NCBI RefSeq assembly: GCF_020740795.1
Contig: NC_067285.1
Coordinates: forward strand, 40,894,511 to 40,958,510
Length of the DNA stretch: 64,000 bases
Reading direction: 5' to 3'
Origin: Apus apus
Lineage: Eukaryota > Chordata > Aves > Apodiformes > Apodidae
A program made the translations under genes and the position numbers. The notes under the pieces were generated by a model. It was not told the DNA's origin. It did not search any database and worked only from the letters and a program-made list of their open reading frames with translations. Positions within the stretch are counted from its first letter, which is position 1. The number at the start of each line of letters is the position of its first letter. Positions 48,593-61,144 of this stretch are shown here, in pieces.

Positions 48593-51500
48593 ATGCTGCC
48601 CGGGGCCGCGTCCGCCGCCGCCGCGTCCGGCTTCGCGCGGGCTGTGGCCGTGCTCTCCGTGGCCGCCGTGCTGTCCCCGCAGCCTGCCCGCTGCGTTCTG
48701 CAGCGCCGCCCGCTCCTCAGGTACCGCAGGCCCGGCGGAGCCCCGCGGCCCGGAGCCCCGCGTTGGGCCGTTCGGCTCCGCTGAGCGGATCCCCGGTCCT
48801 GGGCGGAGCGGCCGCCTCACGGGGCCGGGCCTTCGGGGGGGCTGCCGGGCCCTCGGGGGCTGCCGGCCGCGGGGGAGCTTGGCGGGGGCTGTGCTGTGTG
48901 ACTTGAGGGAGCCCTTTTTGCAGGCGCAAAAGCCCCGCTGTGCTTGGAAGCCGGACGGCTGCAGGCACCGCAAAACACACGCGGGGTGTCCCGCTGCCCT
49001 GCGGGTGAGGCGGGCAGCCTGTCCGGTGTGTCCCTGCCCCTGGCTGCGCTGAGGGTCTAACGCGCCTCGGGGCGGGTTGTGAGTTCCTGGTGCGCTTGTG
49101 ACTCAGCTGCGCGGGTTTCAGCGCACCCTGGGTGTGTAACGGCGAGCAGGGCCTTTTCAGCCTCGGGGTGAAGGCTCCATCCCACGAGTGGGGAGTCTTT
49201 AAGCTGCTGGTTTTGAAAATCCCTGGCCTGTGCTGCTAGTTATAATCCAATAGTCACATCTGGGTCGAAACAGCAGGGTTAGTGTATGAGTCGGTTTGTT
49301 GTTTTTTTGTTTTTGTTTTTTTTTTACATCTGAAACTCATTGGTCACATCATTATTTTGCTCAGGTGTGAAGCTGTTAAAACCTAGATGTATTTCTGCAG
49401 AGAAGATACATTTCCTTATATGCTGGAAGTGGTGGTTTCTTTTTTTAAAAAAAGCAACAGCCTTTTCACTAAGAATTAAAAAGTTTTCATTTTGGAGTAC
49501 TCCTGTAGCTTATTTGAAGCTCTTATCTGGCTTAATTTCTTTTTTTTTTTACTAATTAAAAAAAAAATGGAGTACAGGAAGGTCTCTGTGTGTTGAAGGA
49601 TCTGCTGTTGAGTATTTTATTGTTGACTGGTTTTTCAGCTCCTGAAAACCAATGGCAAAATGAAATCATTGGAGGTCTCAAGTATTTTTTTTTCCTTTTA
49701 ACTGAAGTGGTTTGATAGTTCCAGCTTTCTTTGAAATTAAAAACTAAGGGAAGCTGTGGCTGCCCCATCCCTGGCAGTGTTGAAGGGCAGGTTGGATGGG
49801 GCTTGGAGCAACCTGGGCTGGTAGGAGGTGTCCCTGCCCATGCATGGCAGTTGGATCCTGATGATCTTGAAGGTCCCTTCCAACTCAAACCAGTCTATGA
49901 TTCTATGTGTTATTCAACTCAGTAGTGCACAAAAGGCTTATTTTGATGGTCACAGCAACTTCTAGAGCTGTGTTGCTTGTCATTTTCTCTATTTCATTCT
50001 GCCACTGGATGTGGGAGCAGCATTCTAGTTAAGACTTGAGTTGGTTTGTTGATTAAATACCCCTATGGAGATCTAATTCCTGCTGCATTTATGGTAGATA
50101 CCTTGGAGCTGTTCCTTATGTAGGATTCATCACTGCTCAGTGTTCCACACAGTCTGGAATGGCAGCTCTGGTTCTCAGGTTCTTCATGCTCTGAAATCTT
50201 GTGTGTCTAGTGGAGTTCCCTTCTGCTTCAAGCAGCTAAAGGTGACATTCCATATTTTTTGCTTGGTGTCTGGAGGAAAAAAATAATCTATTCCTGAGAG
50301 CTGGTCTGTGGAAACAACTAGTGTGTTCTGCCTGCTGTGCTACGCAGATAAGGGATTAAATACCAGCCTAATGATTGAGGTGTTTTCTTCCTCTTTTTCA
50401 GTCACTTGCCTGCAAACTGTTGGTCCTCCCTTCATCCTGTTACCATGTCTAATGGTTACAATGTGAAGTTCTGCCACAGGAAGGCTCTGACCTGCCCATA
50501 TCCAGGATCTCGTGTGGAGCGTAGCCCAGTTCCTGAAGACAAAGTAGGTTGGCTGGTGGAGTGGAAAGATTATCATCCTGTGGAGTACACTGCAGTGTCT
50601 GTTTTGGCTGGACCCAGTTGGGCAGATCCCCAAATCAAGTGAGTGGAAATTGTGGCTCTTCTCTCCTGTGGACATGGAAGCAGGAAATATGGGTCAGCTG
50701 AGTTAATAAGATCATCAGCTTGAGTGACATTTGTGCTTCTACAGTGTTGTGTGAAAGTCAAGACCTAGAAAAATGGTGGTTGGAGAGCTGAATGGTTTGG
50801 GGTGAGTTATGAAGGTCTTTGACATGTGGTTTTACTTAGCTGGTGATTGAGGGTGAGAGTAGTGTTAATTGGGATAATGTTGATCAACAGCTGTTGGTTT
50901 CTGTGAAGTGCTGCTTCTGTGTTGTGAGCTAAGGAAAAACCTTAGGAATTTAGGAGAACACTTTCATGACATGTTTGTTTGTTCATGGACTGAATGCAAG
51001 ATGAGAAAAGAATTAATATAGACATGTAGTTGTAGAGTTGAGGGCTCTGACTCAGGAAATGTACCATGTTTGAATGCCTGACTGTACTTTTTTTTGTGAA
51101 GGTATGTTCATTTTTATTGATTCTGTGAATATATTCTCCCCTCAATGGAAGCTGTATGCTTCTTGGCTAGAAAGTTATGCATCTAGTGTAACTTGTGATA
51201 AGGTGACATGGTGATTTCTGTGTCTGCACATGGGTGTAGAAAGGTCAGAATAAGGTGGCACTTGAGGTTTCAGCCTTTCCTTCCTCATTTACCATGGCTG
51301 TTTGGACTTATGCTTCTGTTTGCTTTTAATATGGTTTAGTATTGGTGATTATTATCTTGAAACTCTGATAAATCATCTCTAATAAATTATCTCTAATAAA
51401 TTCTGCTCAGTTTTCAAGTAGCAAAATATTTTTGGAGTTTTCTCAATGGATCGTGTTCTCTAACCTAGCAAGGACACCTTGGAAACACCTTGTCTGAAGA

Positions 51501-54500
51501 AAAATCTCAATGTTAAATACTTCAGAGGGGCACATGTGTCTGCACAATGAAATATGGGGAGACTCATCAGTAAAGGCTGAGATTTTATGGCCTTCTGTGG
51601 AAAAAGGAAGGCCTACAAATTGAGTTCTGGTGGGAAAAAGTGCTTGTTGGTCAAGTGGATGTTGCTGCTCTGGGGGTTGGCCTTCAAGCTTTTCTGGGGT
51701 GGAGAAGTGCTGTGTGTTTGATAACTTACCTCTGTGAAATTGTGCTTTTCCACACAGTGATCAAGGTTTTTCTCCCAAGTTCAATGAGAGGGATGGACAA
51801 GTGGAGAGGAAGAGTCTGAGTGGCTTGTATGTGGTGGAAAATGGGAGGCCCCGGTGAGTGGGTTGTTCTGTTTGCATGTTATGTTGTTTCAGAGTTCTCC
51901 CAGGTTTTGATAGAGGGTACCTGCTAGAGCAAAATCAAGGCACTCTGCCACAGATGTCTTTCTAAAGCTGCTTTTTTTTTAATACTAGGAGTATATTTTG
52001 AAAGTAAATATGCTTAATGTTCTGTGTCACTTGTCACTTTTTTCAGAAACCCGGTGGGCAGGACTGGCCTCACAGGCAGAGGATTATTAGGGCGCTGGGG
52101 ACCAAACCATGCTGCTGATCCTGTTGTAACTAGGTAAGGGCCAAGGGACTGCAAGGTGCCTCACAGCAGAGCAAAAATGAACATGGTTTTTGCTTTTTCT
52201 GTGCATATCTGGACTCTTCATGGGCCTTTTGTGTGGTTTCCCCTATGTGTAAGCCCCTTCAGATATGGGTATCTGAATGGTGAGAGTTCTTTTCTCTGGC
52301 AAAAAAATAAGGACTTGCTGCTAATCATAGAATGGTTTGGGTTGGAAAAGACCTTCAAGATCCTCTAGTTCCAACCCCCTGCATGGGCAGGGACACCTCC
52401 CACCAGCCCAGGTTGCTCCAAGCCCCATCCAACCTGCCCTTCAACACTGCCAGGAATGGGGCCTCCACAGCTTTCCTGGAGAGCCTGGGCCAGGGTCTCC
52501 CCACCCTCACACAAGAATTTCCTCCTAATGTCCAACCTCAATCTCCCCTCTTCCAGCTTTACTCCATTCCCCCTCGTCCTCTCCCTACAAGCAAATGCTT
52601 CTGAAATGCTGAGGAAGCAGGTTGAAAAAAAAAATCCCAACAACTCAAAGTGTATTTCAATAAAAATACACAAATAATCTTCAGTAACAAATGTAAAAAC
52701 TGAAAGGACCGTGTGATATTTTGATCCTGTATATATAATATGCCAGAAGGCCTTGGATGAGGCATATTAAATTGCAGGAATGTTGTTTTTCTGTCATACT
52801 GACTAAACTGCAAAAAAAAACCAGGGTGCCTGCTTGTGCTGTGTAAGAAATATTAACTTGGCCTGGTGTATTACAGGAGGAGGAGGGGTTAGGCTTCTCT
52901 TGTTCTTTTTTTATTGTCAGTGTATGCTCTGTTTTAATTGTGTTTTTGCCAGCAGGAGCTGTGTGTGTACATGCCAGCTCTTTTACAGAAGGCATTCAGA
53001 AAAGATTGTGGGGGGTACCAGGGGTGCAGGCTAGGAAGTGTTGTGCTGAAGGTGGAACCATTGTGCTGCTCGTTATCATGGAGTTTACTTCTTCCCCTTT
53101 CCAGAAGGCTTCAATGCTGTTTTGTCTTTTTTTTAGACAGTTTTTTTCCTGTAACTATAGATTCCTAATTGTTTGCTGAAGGCAGTGGTGGGTGGTTGTG
53201 GCCTTGGGGTGGTGTCAGGTGGGCATTGGGAAGTGCTGCAGCCTGCACAGCTGCTCTGTTCTGGCAGGAGAGATCCTCACCCTCTCCTTGTGGAGAGGCA
53301 CAAGTGCAGCTGATGGGATGTGCTGATTGCAGCTCTCACACTCTTGAAATGTAGCTTTGGGGCAGTTTGTGCCCTTCTGGCTGAGGATCAGAACCCAATT
53401 GGTAGAGGTGTGTGACAGACTTGGGGCTTCACCTTTGCTCGTGATCTTGCTGCACGGTCCTTCTGCACTTGCTTTTCCCCTGCACAGGGAACAGTGCAGG
53501 TGCCTTGCTGCTCCTCTCCCAGGCCCTTGTGCCTGGAAGCAGCAAAACATGTTCTTATTTGTCGTTTGCTGCAGGTGGAAGAGGGATGGAAGTGGCAAGA
53601 AAGTTGCTCATCCAGTTACTGGGAAGAACATCTTGCAGTTTGTTGCTATCAAGAGGAAAGACTGTGGAGAGTGGGCTATTCCAGGGGTAAGAGCAAAGTC
53701 CTGGAGACAGGGTACACTTCCCCACTGGTAAAGCTAAAAGGCCTTGCTGCTGTGCACCTGACAAAAGTGTGCTTTTTGATGTTACAGCTTGTGTTACAGA
53801 GGTGAGGAGAAATTCTCCTTAACCTGGCTTTGTCTGAGCATCAGCTCAGATGCCTCCTGCTGTTTCTGCATTGCAAGGCACTTACTGTTTCTGATCCTGA
53901 CCATGTCTTTTGTGGAATGCAGGCAACATTTAATCCAGTGCAGGTTTTGAAGGATGTGATAGTCACCTTTTTTTTTCCCCCCCACTCCCACCCCAAGGGG
54001 ATGGTGGACCCAGGGGAGAAGATTAGTGCTACCCTGAAGCGAGAATTTGGGGAGGAAGCCTTGAACTCCTTGCAGAAATCACCTGAGGAGAAAGCAGAAT
54101 TGGAGAAGCAACTCCACAAGCTGTTCAGCCAGGAACATTTTGTGGTGAGCTCTGTGCCTTTTGTGATAGCCTCTTGAGCTATGCATGTGAGTTGCAGCTG
54201 TGTGGAGCTTGGAAAAGTGTAGCTGCAATCATAGAATTATGGAATGGTTAAGATTGGAAGGAACCTTAAAGATCAGCAGGTTCCAACCTCCCTGCTATGA
54301 GCAGGGACACCTCCCACCAGCCCAGGCTGCACAAGCCTCATCCAACCTGGCCTTGAACACCTCTGGGGATGGAGCATCAACAGCCTCCCTAGGCAACCTG
54401 GTCTAGTGTCTCACTGCCCTCATGGTGAAGAATTTCTTCCTGATGTCTAACCTAAATCTCCCCTCTTTTGGTGTAAAACCATTACCCCATGTCCTGTCAC

Positions 54501-57500
54501 TGCCCTCTCTAGTGAAAAGCCTCCCCAGCTTTCCTGGAGCCCCTTCAGGCACTGGAAGGTGCTCTAAGGTCTCCCTGGAGCCTTCTCTTCTCCAAGCTGA
54601 ACACCCCAACTCTCCCAGCCTGTCTCCAGAGCAGAGCTGCTCCAGCCTCCTGATCATATTCATGGCCTCCTCTGGACCCTCTCCAACAGATCCATGTCCT
54701 TCCTGTGTTGAGGGCTCCAGAACTGGGCACAGTACTCCAGGTGGGGTCTCACCAGAGCAGAGTAGAGGGTCAGAATCCCCTCCCTCATGCTGCTGTCCAT
54801 GCTTCTTCTGAAATGAAGTTGTGATGCTTGGGTGGTCATAGTGTAGGAAATGGAAGGGACTATTGAAAAACTCTGCAAGGGCAAATGTATCGGAAGGAAA
54901 TCAAATATGGTCTAATTGATTCCACCTTGTTTGTTGTGACACTGAGATTGTTTTGACACTGAGATTGTTGTGGGTTTTGGGTCCTTAGGTGTACAGAGGG
55001 TATGTGGATGACCCTCGTAACACTGATAATGCCTGGATGGAGACAGAGGCTGTGAATTATCATGACGAAACTGGTGAGTATCTCCACATCTGCTCTTAGC
55101 TGCCTATTACTGTGTATGTTGGTTTGACATTGGGGTGTGTGTTGGGCTGAGCTTGGCAAAGAAACTGGGGGAGCATGCTAGTCAGGTGTAAAGTATTGGA
55201 CTAAAATCTGTGGATGTGAGGAACTCTTGTCTCCTCAGTTGTTCAGCCTTGACAGGTAGTTATTTCCATTTGGTTTCTCTGTCTTGAAATAAGGAACAGA
55301 GGGCTTGGACTGAAAACTATTTGTTAGCTAGTTGTGAGCTATGGACCGTGTCCCTTGGTATGGAGGTTGAGCACTGGACAGGAGCTCCTTCTTATCACTG
55401 CATTGATCTTGGGTTGGTTTCCTTGGCCTTGCTAGTGAGTCTGGGGTGGGAGGATCCTCTGTTTCTTTTGTTTTTCCTTAGGTAGCTAGTGTGAGCTTCA
55501 GGAGGGTGGGCTCTGGCTGTGGGCAGACTTGCACTGCATTTATTGCTTTGGTATTGGAATTGCTCTGAGACAGAGTAACTGTTGGACTTTGTTTTACTTC
55601 TATAAATTGGTGACCATACATTGCCAGTTCCTAGATGGATCTGTTACCTTGGGTTATCTCTCACTGTTTGAGATAAATCAGGCTAGTTAGGTGTCCCTGG
55701 ACTCATCCAAGTCAGAGACTTCATATAGTGACATTTACTGTCTTGGGTTGTAGATACCAGTGGTGAAGTTTCACATGTCTCTGGTCCTTGATTTGCCTGA
55801 AGCAGCAAAGATGCTGTTCCTTTGGCCTTTTGTAATACTTGGAATACTTGGAAAAGCATCTATTTGTCTGTGGAGTCCTGGGGTTCTTTTTGAAAATGAA
55901 GTAAGAAACTTTGGAGAGCAATTCAGAACCATTTCTCTGTCCTTCCTGAAGTACTATTTTTGATTTTCACAAAATTACTTTGGTGGGAAAAGACCTTTAT
56001 GATCATAGACTCCAACCACAACCTAATTCTGCCAACCATTAACCTAATTTTACCAAATCCAGTGCTTAAACCATGTTCCTAAGCACTATGTCTCTGTCTT
56101 TTAAACACCTCCAGGGGTGGTGATTCAACCACCTCCCTGGCCAGTCTGTTCCAGTTTTTAATTAGCCTTTCAGTGAAGAATTTTCTTCTAATATCCAACC
56201 TAAACCTTCCCTGACACAACTTGGGGCCATTTCCCTTTGTCCTGTTGCTTGTTACTAGGGAGAAGAGGCCAACCCTCACATCACTACAGCTGTCTTTGAG
56301 GCAGTTGTAGAGAGCCATAAGGTCTCCCCTCAGCCTCCTTTTCTCAGGCTAGATGTCCCGAGCTCCCTCAGCCTCTGTTCACAGGCCTTGTTCTCCAGAC
56401 CCTTAACCAGCTTGGTTGCCCTTCTTTGGGTCTGCTCCAGCCCTCAATGTCCTTGTAGTGAGGGGCCCAGAACTGCACCCAGGACTCAAGGTACAGCCTC
56501 ACCAGTGCCCAGTACAGGAGGACAATCACTTCCCTACTCCTGCTGGCCACACTACTCCTGATACAAGCCAGGATGCTGTTGGCTTTCTTGGCCACCTGGG
56601 CACCCTGCTGGCTCATGTTCAGCTGCTGTCACCCAGCACCCCCAGGTCCCTTTCTGCTGAGCAGCTCTCCAGCCTCTCCTCCCCAAGCCCAAGGGTTGCC
56701 TGGGGTTGGTGTGTCCCCAGTGCAGGACCTGGCACTTGGCCTTGTTGAACCTCATACAACAGGCTTTGGCCCATGGATCCAGCCTGGCCAGGTCCCTCTG
56801 CAGAGCCTTCCTACCCTCAGGCAGAGCAAGACTCCTGCCCAACTTAGCATAGTCTGCAAACTGACTGAGGGTGCACTCAGACCCCTTGTCCAGAGCATTG
56901 ATAAAGATATTAAAGGGAACTGATCCTGATACTGGGCCCTGAGGAACATCACTTGTGACTGGCTGCCAACTGGATTTAACTCCAGTCATCTCCAGTCTCT
57001 GGACCTGGCCATCCTGCCAGTTTTTAATGCAGCCAAGGGCACACAGCACTCCACACCATGTGTAGCCAGTTTCTCCAGGAGAATGCTGTGGGAAACAGTG
57101 TCAAAGATCTAGATAAAAACATCCACAGCCTTTTTCTCATCCATGAAACTGGTTGCCTTGTATTATGTAGTTTCAGAACCTGAGAAAGGAAGCAGACGGA
57201 CATTAGCCCAACAAACAAACAAAAATCAAGGCAGATGGACTGGCAAACTTCACAATAGTTTCTAGTAACTTGTGCTGCTGATGCTACCTTAGGAGTGGTG
57301 ACATGGAGTTAACTTCACCTCTGCCACTCAGATTTACCTTAATATATTGCAAGTATGAAGGAGGTTTCTGGCACAGAATCAGTGAGCAACTTTAATTGGT
57401 CTCTCTGAGAAGCAGGTGAAGTCACTGCCCATGAAGGAGCCTTGTAGAAGGGTGGAACTGATCAAATGTGAGAAGAAAAATCAGAACAGAAGGTGTATTA

Positions 57501-57714
57501 GCCTGTTCTAACTCTTGTTTTATGAACAGGTGAGACAATGGATAATTTGCCTCTGGAAGCAGGTGATGATGCTGGAAAGGTGAAGTGGGTTGACATCAGT
57601 GAGAAGCTCAAGCTGTATGCAAGTCATAGCTACTTCATTAAGCTTGTGGCTGAGAAACGAGGAGCCCACTGGAGTGAGGATCCTGGTCCTGAGTGCCATG
57701 AGGGATGTAAATAA
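48593..57714 (+). CDS. NUDT9: NUDT9, mitochondrial ADP-ribose pyrophosphatase
   Basis: Eight coding exons: 48593-48720, 50402-50638, 51758-51853, 52047-52133, 53575-53686, 53998-54144, 54989-55073 and 57530-57714. All are GT/AG and in phase, totalling 1,077 bp (358 aa; human 350). Residues 1-42 are Ala/Arg-rich with a hydrophobic stretch and no acids, fitting a mitochondrial targeting peptide. Then come [22 protein letters not shown] and [11 protein letters not shown], all conserved in the family. The Nudix box spans residues 221-243: G221, E227, R235-E236-F237, E239-E240. The active REF triad is kept, unlike the RIL variant in the TRPM2 NUDT9-homology domain. Reaction: ADP-ribose to AMP plus ribose 5-phosphate. 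The start ATG is the first that gives a family-like N-terminus; upstream in-frame codons are open but lie in promoter DNA. It shares its promoter with HSD copy 3. Confidence 0.97.
48721..50401 (+). other. NUDT9 intron 1
   Basis: 1.68 kb. The first 400 bp continue the CpG island. T-rich runs lie near 49,300-49,330 and 49,540-49,550, and a CR1 end is at 49,745-49,912. Nothing else is recognisable. Confidence 0.7.
49745..49912 (+). mobile_element. CR1 LINE 3' end, plus orientation, NUDT9 intron 1
   Basis: GGGAAGCTGTGGCTGCCCC, then GGGCAGGTTGGATGGGGCTT, to the GTCTATGATTCTATGTG tail. A clean short sense copy. Confidence 0.9.
50639..51757 (+). other. NUDT9 intron 2
   Basis: 1.12 kb of AT-rich DNA. 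Tandem CTCTAATAAATTATCTCTAA at about 51,377-51,405 is a small direct repeat. Nothing else is recognisable. Confidence 0.6.
52325..52590 (-). mobile_element. CR1 LINE 3' end, minus orientation, NUDT9 intron 4
   Basis: AATCATAGAATGGTTTGGG through GGACACCTCCCACCAGCCCA to CTTTACTCCATTCCCCCTCG. It is antisense to NUDT9. The remaining intron (52,591-53,574) holds nothing recognisable. Confidence 0.9.
54228..54812 (-). mobile_element. CR1 LINE fragment, minus orientation, NUDT9 intron 6
   Basis: About 585 bp beginning ATCATAGAATTATGGAATGG, 84 bp after the exon donor at 54,144. It runs to ORF2 remnants (GGTGGGGTCTCACCAGAGCA). Antisense to NUDT9. Confidence 0.9.
55983..57120 (-). mobile_element. CR1 LINE fragment with RT remnants, minus orientation, NUDT9 intron 7
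   Basis: 1.14 kb, the longest CR1 here. It covers the 3' UTR and the C-terminal part of ORF2 (reverse transcriptase). On the minus strand a frame around 57,049-56,552 reads remnants such as [19 protein letters not shown] and [12 protein letters not shown]; the aspartate pair of the active-site region is altered (ADYAK rather than the usual ADD type). Frames are broken, so it is inactive. Confidence 0.9.
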
Positions 57715-58101
57715 GGAATCAACAGACACCAAGGAGAGACTGAAGTTTTCCAGCTTTGGAACAGATAACCTTGTCCTTTTCAGTGGAAATGGAGTGAAAT
57801 TCCTGTGAAATTCAGGAGGCAAAACCACTTTGGCTTTTGCAGAGACTTCAAATGGCTTCTTTTGATTTCTTGTGTGAAATGAGATGCATGTGGAGCTGTT
57901 ACCTTATTTTCCCTTTCTTGTCTTAATTATTTGCAGCCATTTCATAACATCTGCAGAATTGTGTGACCACACTGGGATTCTGACTGATTGCAGTTCAGTA
58001 TTTACTTCAGCTCTGACTTTTTGCTCTGATTTCTTGCCAGGAGTGTGAATCCTTAAGGGATGTGAGACTTGTAGGATGATGACTTAAATTAAGTGCTACA
58101 T

Positions 58102-58107
58102 AATAAA
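58102..58107 (+). terminator. NUDT9 poly(A) signal
   Basis: AATAAA 388 bp after the NUDT9 stop codon, followed by a T-rich stretch (TTTTCTTTTTGG) about 20 bp later, as expected for cleavage. Confidence 0.75.
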
Positions 58108-58196
58108 GCAACTTTTCTTTTTGGAGTTGTTTCACTTAACATGTCTTTTCCATTATTTCCTGTTTTGAGAGATTAGTTTTCACATGGAATTGCTTT

Positions 58197-58910
58197 CTAG
58201 TTTACAGTATGGGTGGTGTTCACATCTAAGTGTTTGACAGTGCCTCTATCTACAAAGGTAACTGTTGGAGGATGTAACTTGATTTTTGGGAGCTGGAATT
58301 TGAGGTTCCTCTCTTCCTGCTGTGCACAGCTGCTGGGGAGACTGCCATAAACAGGATCATTGTAAAGAGCAGCCTCCATGTGTGATCTTGTAAACTGTGG
58401 TGGTTTTATACAGTTTAGTTCATGCGAGTAGTTCACAGTCTGGGGTGGCTCTTCTGTGGCATTTATGCAGGTAACGAGCTGCATGATAATTGCTGACGCT
58501 TCTCCCTGTGTTTTTAATCAAAGGAGTAATTGCTGTTGACTGCTTAATTGTGTAATATTGTCAATGGTTGGTGACAGTAACAGCCAAAAGTTGGGATTGA
58601 GACCTGGGGAGGGGATCTTGATTAATTTTAAGCCATATGTTGAAGTAGGGTGGTGATAAATGTCATCATCTGGGTAACCTGTGCTAGTGGGTGACTGACC
58701 TTGCTGTGGAGGAAAATGTTTCATGCAGTCTGCAGTCCTACCACAAGTTATTTCTTTCATGATCTTTAGTCCAGGTCACACGAAAGCATTTGGGTTACCT
58801 TGGAATTGCATGTTAGAACAGTTGCTCAGTGCATCAGACCAAGTTGGCTGGCTCCTGTGACAGGGTTGTGTGACAGGCTGGTGGCTCTGTGCAGTTCTGA
58901 GGACTGGATC
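58197..58910 (-). pseudogene. Interrupted reading frame of unknown family, NUDT9-SPARCL1 intergenic
   Basis: Reading from 58,910 down to the TAG stop at 58,197 in one frame gives 237 codons before the stop, with only two internal stops, both TGA (58,778-58,776 and 58,520-58,518). AT-rich DNA of this kind should show about ten. The translation has protein-like composition: PPQQGQSPTSTGYPDDD, NITQLSSQQQLL and AALYNDPVYGSLPSS, rich in S/P/T/Q. No introns are apparent within it. I do not recognise the family. It could be a decayed retrocopy, an old exon, or chance. It runs in the same direction as SPARCL1 and tail-to-tail with NUDT9. The frame is upstream-bounded by TAA at 58,913-58,911. Confidence 0.35.
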
Positions 58911-60291
58911 TTAAATCAGAAATCTATAGGACACCATGGATCATACCTTCTTGAGACCTTTTGAATGTTTAGTTTACTTATCAGCTGATAAAGAAGCCCT
59001 TATATATATATGAGACCCCTGCTAATCCTTGGAGGAGTGATGTTTGGCAGTGGAACTGTAGTGAGAGTAGTGTAGTATCAAAGGATACTGTAGTGTAGTA
59101 TCAAAGGAACATTTGTTGAGCATTTTGGTAATACAGCTGTTCTGTCTGTAGGGTTCTGTACTTCAGTGATGCTGGAGGAATGCTTGGGTATGGCAGCCTA
59201 GAGTTCTGAAGCTGCTAACTGGGAGGGAGTGTTACAAATTCCATAACTCCCTCCTTTTTCCTGAAGGAATGGGATCTGGTGAGTTAACTGCTATCTTTTG
59301 AGGCCAGCTGTGTCTTGACAGGTTCCTTGGAGTTTGAGAGCTGAACTTTCTGACATCTGGCTGCATGCAGGTTAAGCAAAAAGCTATTAAAGGTAAGTCT
59401 CTAAGTTTTCAATTGGGGGGTTTGCTTGGCCCTTCTGTTTAGTCATGATTTTAGTAGAAAAGCCTGAACTGGTAAATACAGAGTTTAAATTAATACATGT
59501 ATCTAGGGAAGATCTTGGGTGATGCAATTCATGTTGGCATGATGTTGGTTCTGTTTAAGGTCTCTGGTATCAATAGCTCATCTCCATACTCTTTTAATAA
59601 GGATGCAAATTGAGCTGTAAACTTGTTACAAAGCATCCTACTTGCCTGTTTTGGAGGCAATAGAGTAGATACTGCTCATGGAGCACAGGGGTGAGAGAGC
59701 AGAAGGAAGGAAACATGCTTTTTGTAGCATTTTCTAGGTTGGCATGTTTGTGTTTGTGCAGTTATTTGTTGACTAGTTGGAAAGATTGTCCTCATCCTCA
59801 ATGAAAGCAACTATTAACAGTGACTGGAAGAAAAGCCCAAACAAACCCCCAACCAAAAACCCCAAACCAAACTCAAACTCAAAACCAGATTGAAATGGAA
59901 ATAGACTCCAGAAGTATTTGGTAAATGTGCTGGAATGCTTCCCAGTTCTTTTCCTCTAGAATACATGTAAGGTTGTCAAGAGGAAGGATATGTTATCCAG
60001 AGTTGATAGTGTGCAAATGGTTTTTTGGGGAAGCATTTGGACAAAGCTGATCAGTGTTCCTCCAGAAAGTGTAAAAATGTGACCCCACACCTGCTGGCGT
60101 GGCCTGTTGAGCCAGAAGCCACAGATGATGTGGTGGTCACCTGTATTTCCTTCTTTTTGGAGTCTTCCATGTGGCTGTGCTGGAGGACTGAGAATGAAGA
60201 CAAACAGGTCTGGTATCAGTACTGCACTGAGAAGGAGGTTGATCTTGTTTGAAAAGGAGAGTCAGATGGCCAGGTCAGTGGAAAGAGATGA
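58911..60291. other. Intergenic DNA between NUDT9 and SPARCL1
   Basis: AT-rich, with a short (AT)n run near 59,001 and a local direct repeat of GTAGTGTAGTATCAAAGGA near 59,065-59,110. No gene is recognised. The stretch 60,516-61,138 likewise shows nothing beyond the SPARCL1 poly(A) signal. Confidence 0.6.
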
Positions 60292-60515
60292 TAGAATCAC
60301 AGAATGGTTTGGGTTGGAAGGGTCCTTAAAGATCATCACATTCCAACCCCCTGCATGGGCGGGGACACCTCCCACCAGACCAGGTTGCTCCAAGCCCCAT
60401 CCAACCTGCCCTTCAACACTTCCAGGGATGGGGCAGCCACAGCTTCCCTGGGCAACCTGGGCCAGGGTCTCACCACCCTCACACTCAATTTCCTCCTCAT
60501 GTCTCACCTTAATAC
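60292..60515 (-). mobile_element. CR1 LINE 3' end, minus orientation
   Basis: AGAATCACAGAATGGTTTGG through GGACACCTCCCACCAGACCA to TTTCCTCCTCATGTCTCACC. It is intergenic. Confidence 0.9.
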
Positions 60516-61138
60516 ATGCACTTATATCTATATCTACATACACACACTGCTGTGTGGTGTTAGAGGATGTGAAGTGGGCAACAAGTCAGGCTTACCAGAG
60601 CAACTGTCAGTGAAACTGGGCTTAGTGGGGAAATAATATCTTCTTGGCAGAAGTTCTTCCTGTGTTGAAAACAGTCATAGCTTGATTGTCTCCCAGGGTA
60701 CCAGGCTGGAGGTGGACTAGCATTAGCAGCCTGTGCTGGTCCAAGAGCAAACTAGTGAGGGGCAAGGGGACTTTTCCAGTATTAAAGCTACCAAGACAGC
60801 ATTTCTGAATCCCATTTTCTTTTCATGGGAAAGATGACATGGCTCAGATGAAAGATGTTTTCTGGTCTTCCTCTGTAGGAGTAGCATTTGAGGGCTCTTG
60901 CTTACAGCAGAGTGTGCTGGTGGTGTTTTCAGTTAAGTGCTTGTCTTAAGATCACAAAGTTAATGGGATTCAGGACTAACCCCATTCTGTCCTGGTTTTT
61001 ATACCTAAATGGTGCCTGTCTTCAGGCAAGGAAAAGCTGAGAGATGGTGAAAGAAATAATTAGCATTTCTTTCTCAGAAAAATGGTTCATTTTCTTTGAC
61101 AAAGTCCTGACAAAACCCACATATCCAGGAAGACTTAC

Positions 61139-61144
61139 TTTATT
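61139..61144 (-). terminator. SPARCL1 poly(A) signal
   Basis: AATAAA on the minus strand, 390 bp after the SPARCL1 stop codon. NUDT9 and SPARCL1 are convergent, with their 3' ends about 3 kb apart. Confidence 0.65.

Noticed and set aside
47536-48973. Long GC-rich open frames (up to about 440 codons) on both strands around the HSD/NUDT9 promoter
   Set aside because: CpG-island DNA is poor in stop codons, so all frames are open. The peptides are low-complexity P/A/G/R. Real exons here are fixed by splice sites and family matches.
56552-57049. Reverse-transcriptase-like frame as a host or active gene
   Set aside because: It is the degraded end of CR1 ORF2, 5'-truncated, with altered active-site residues and no full ORF.
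58518-58520. TGA read as selenocysteine in the 58,197-58,910 frame
   Set aside because: No selenoprotein-like context is recognised and a second TGA lies upstream. Decay or chance is simpler.
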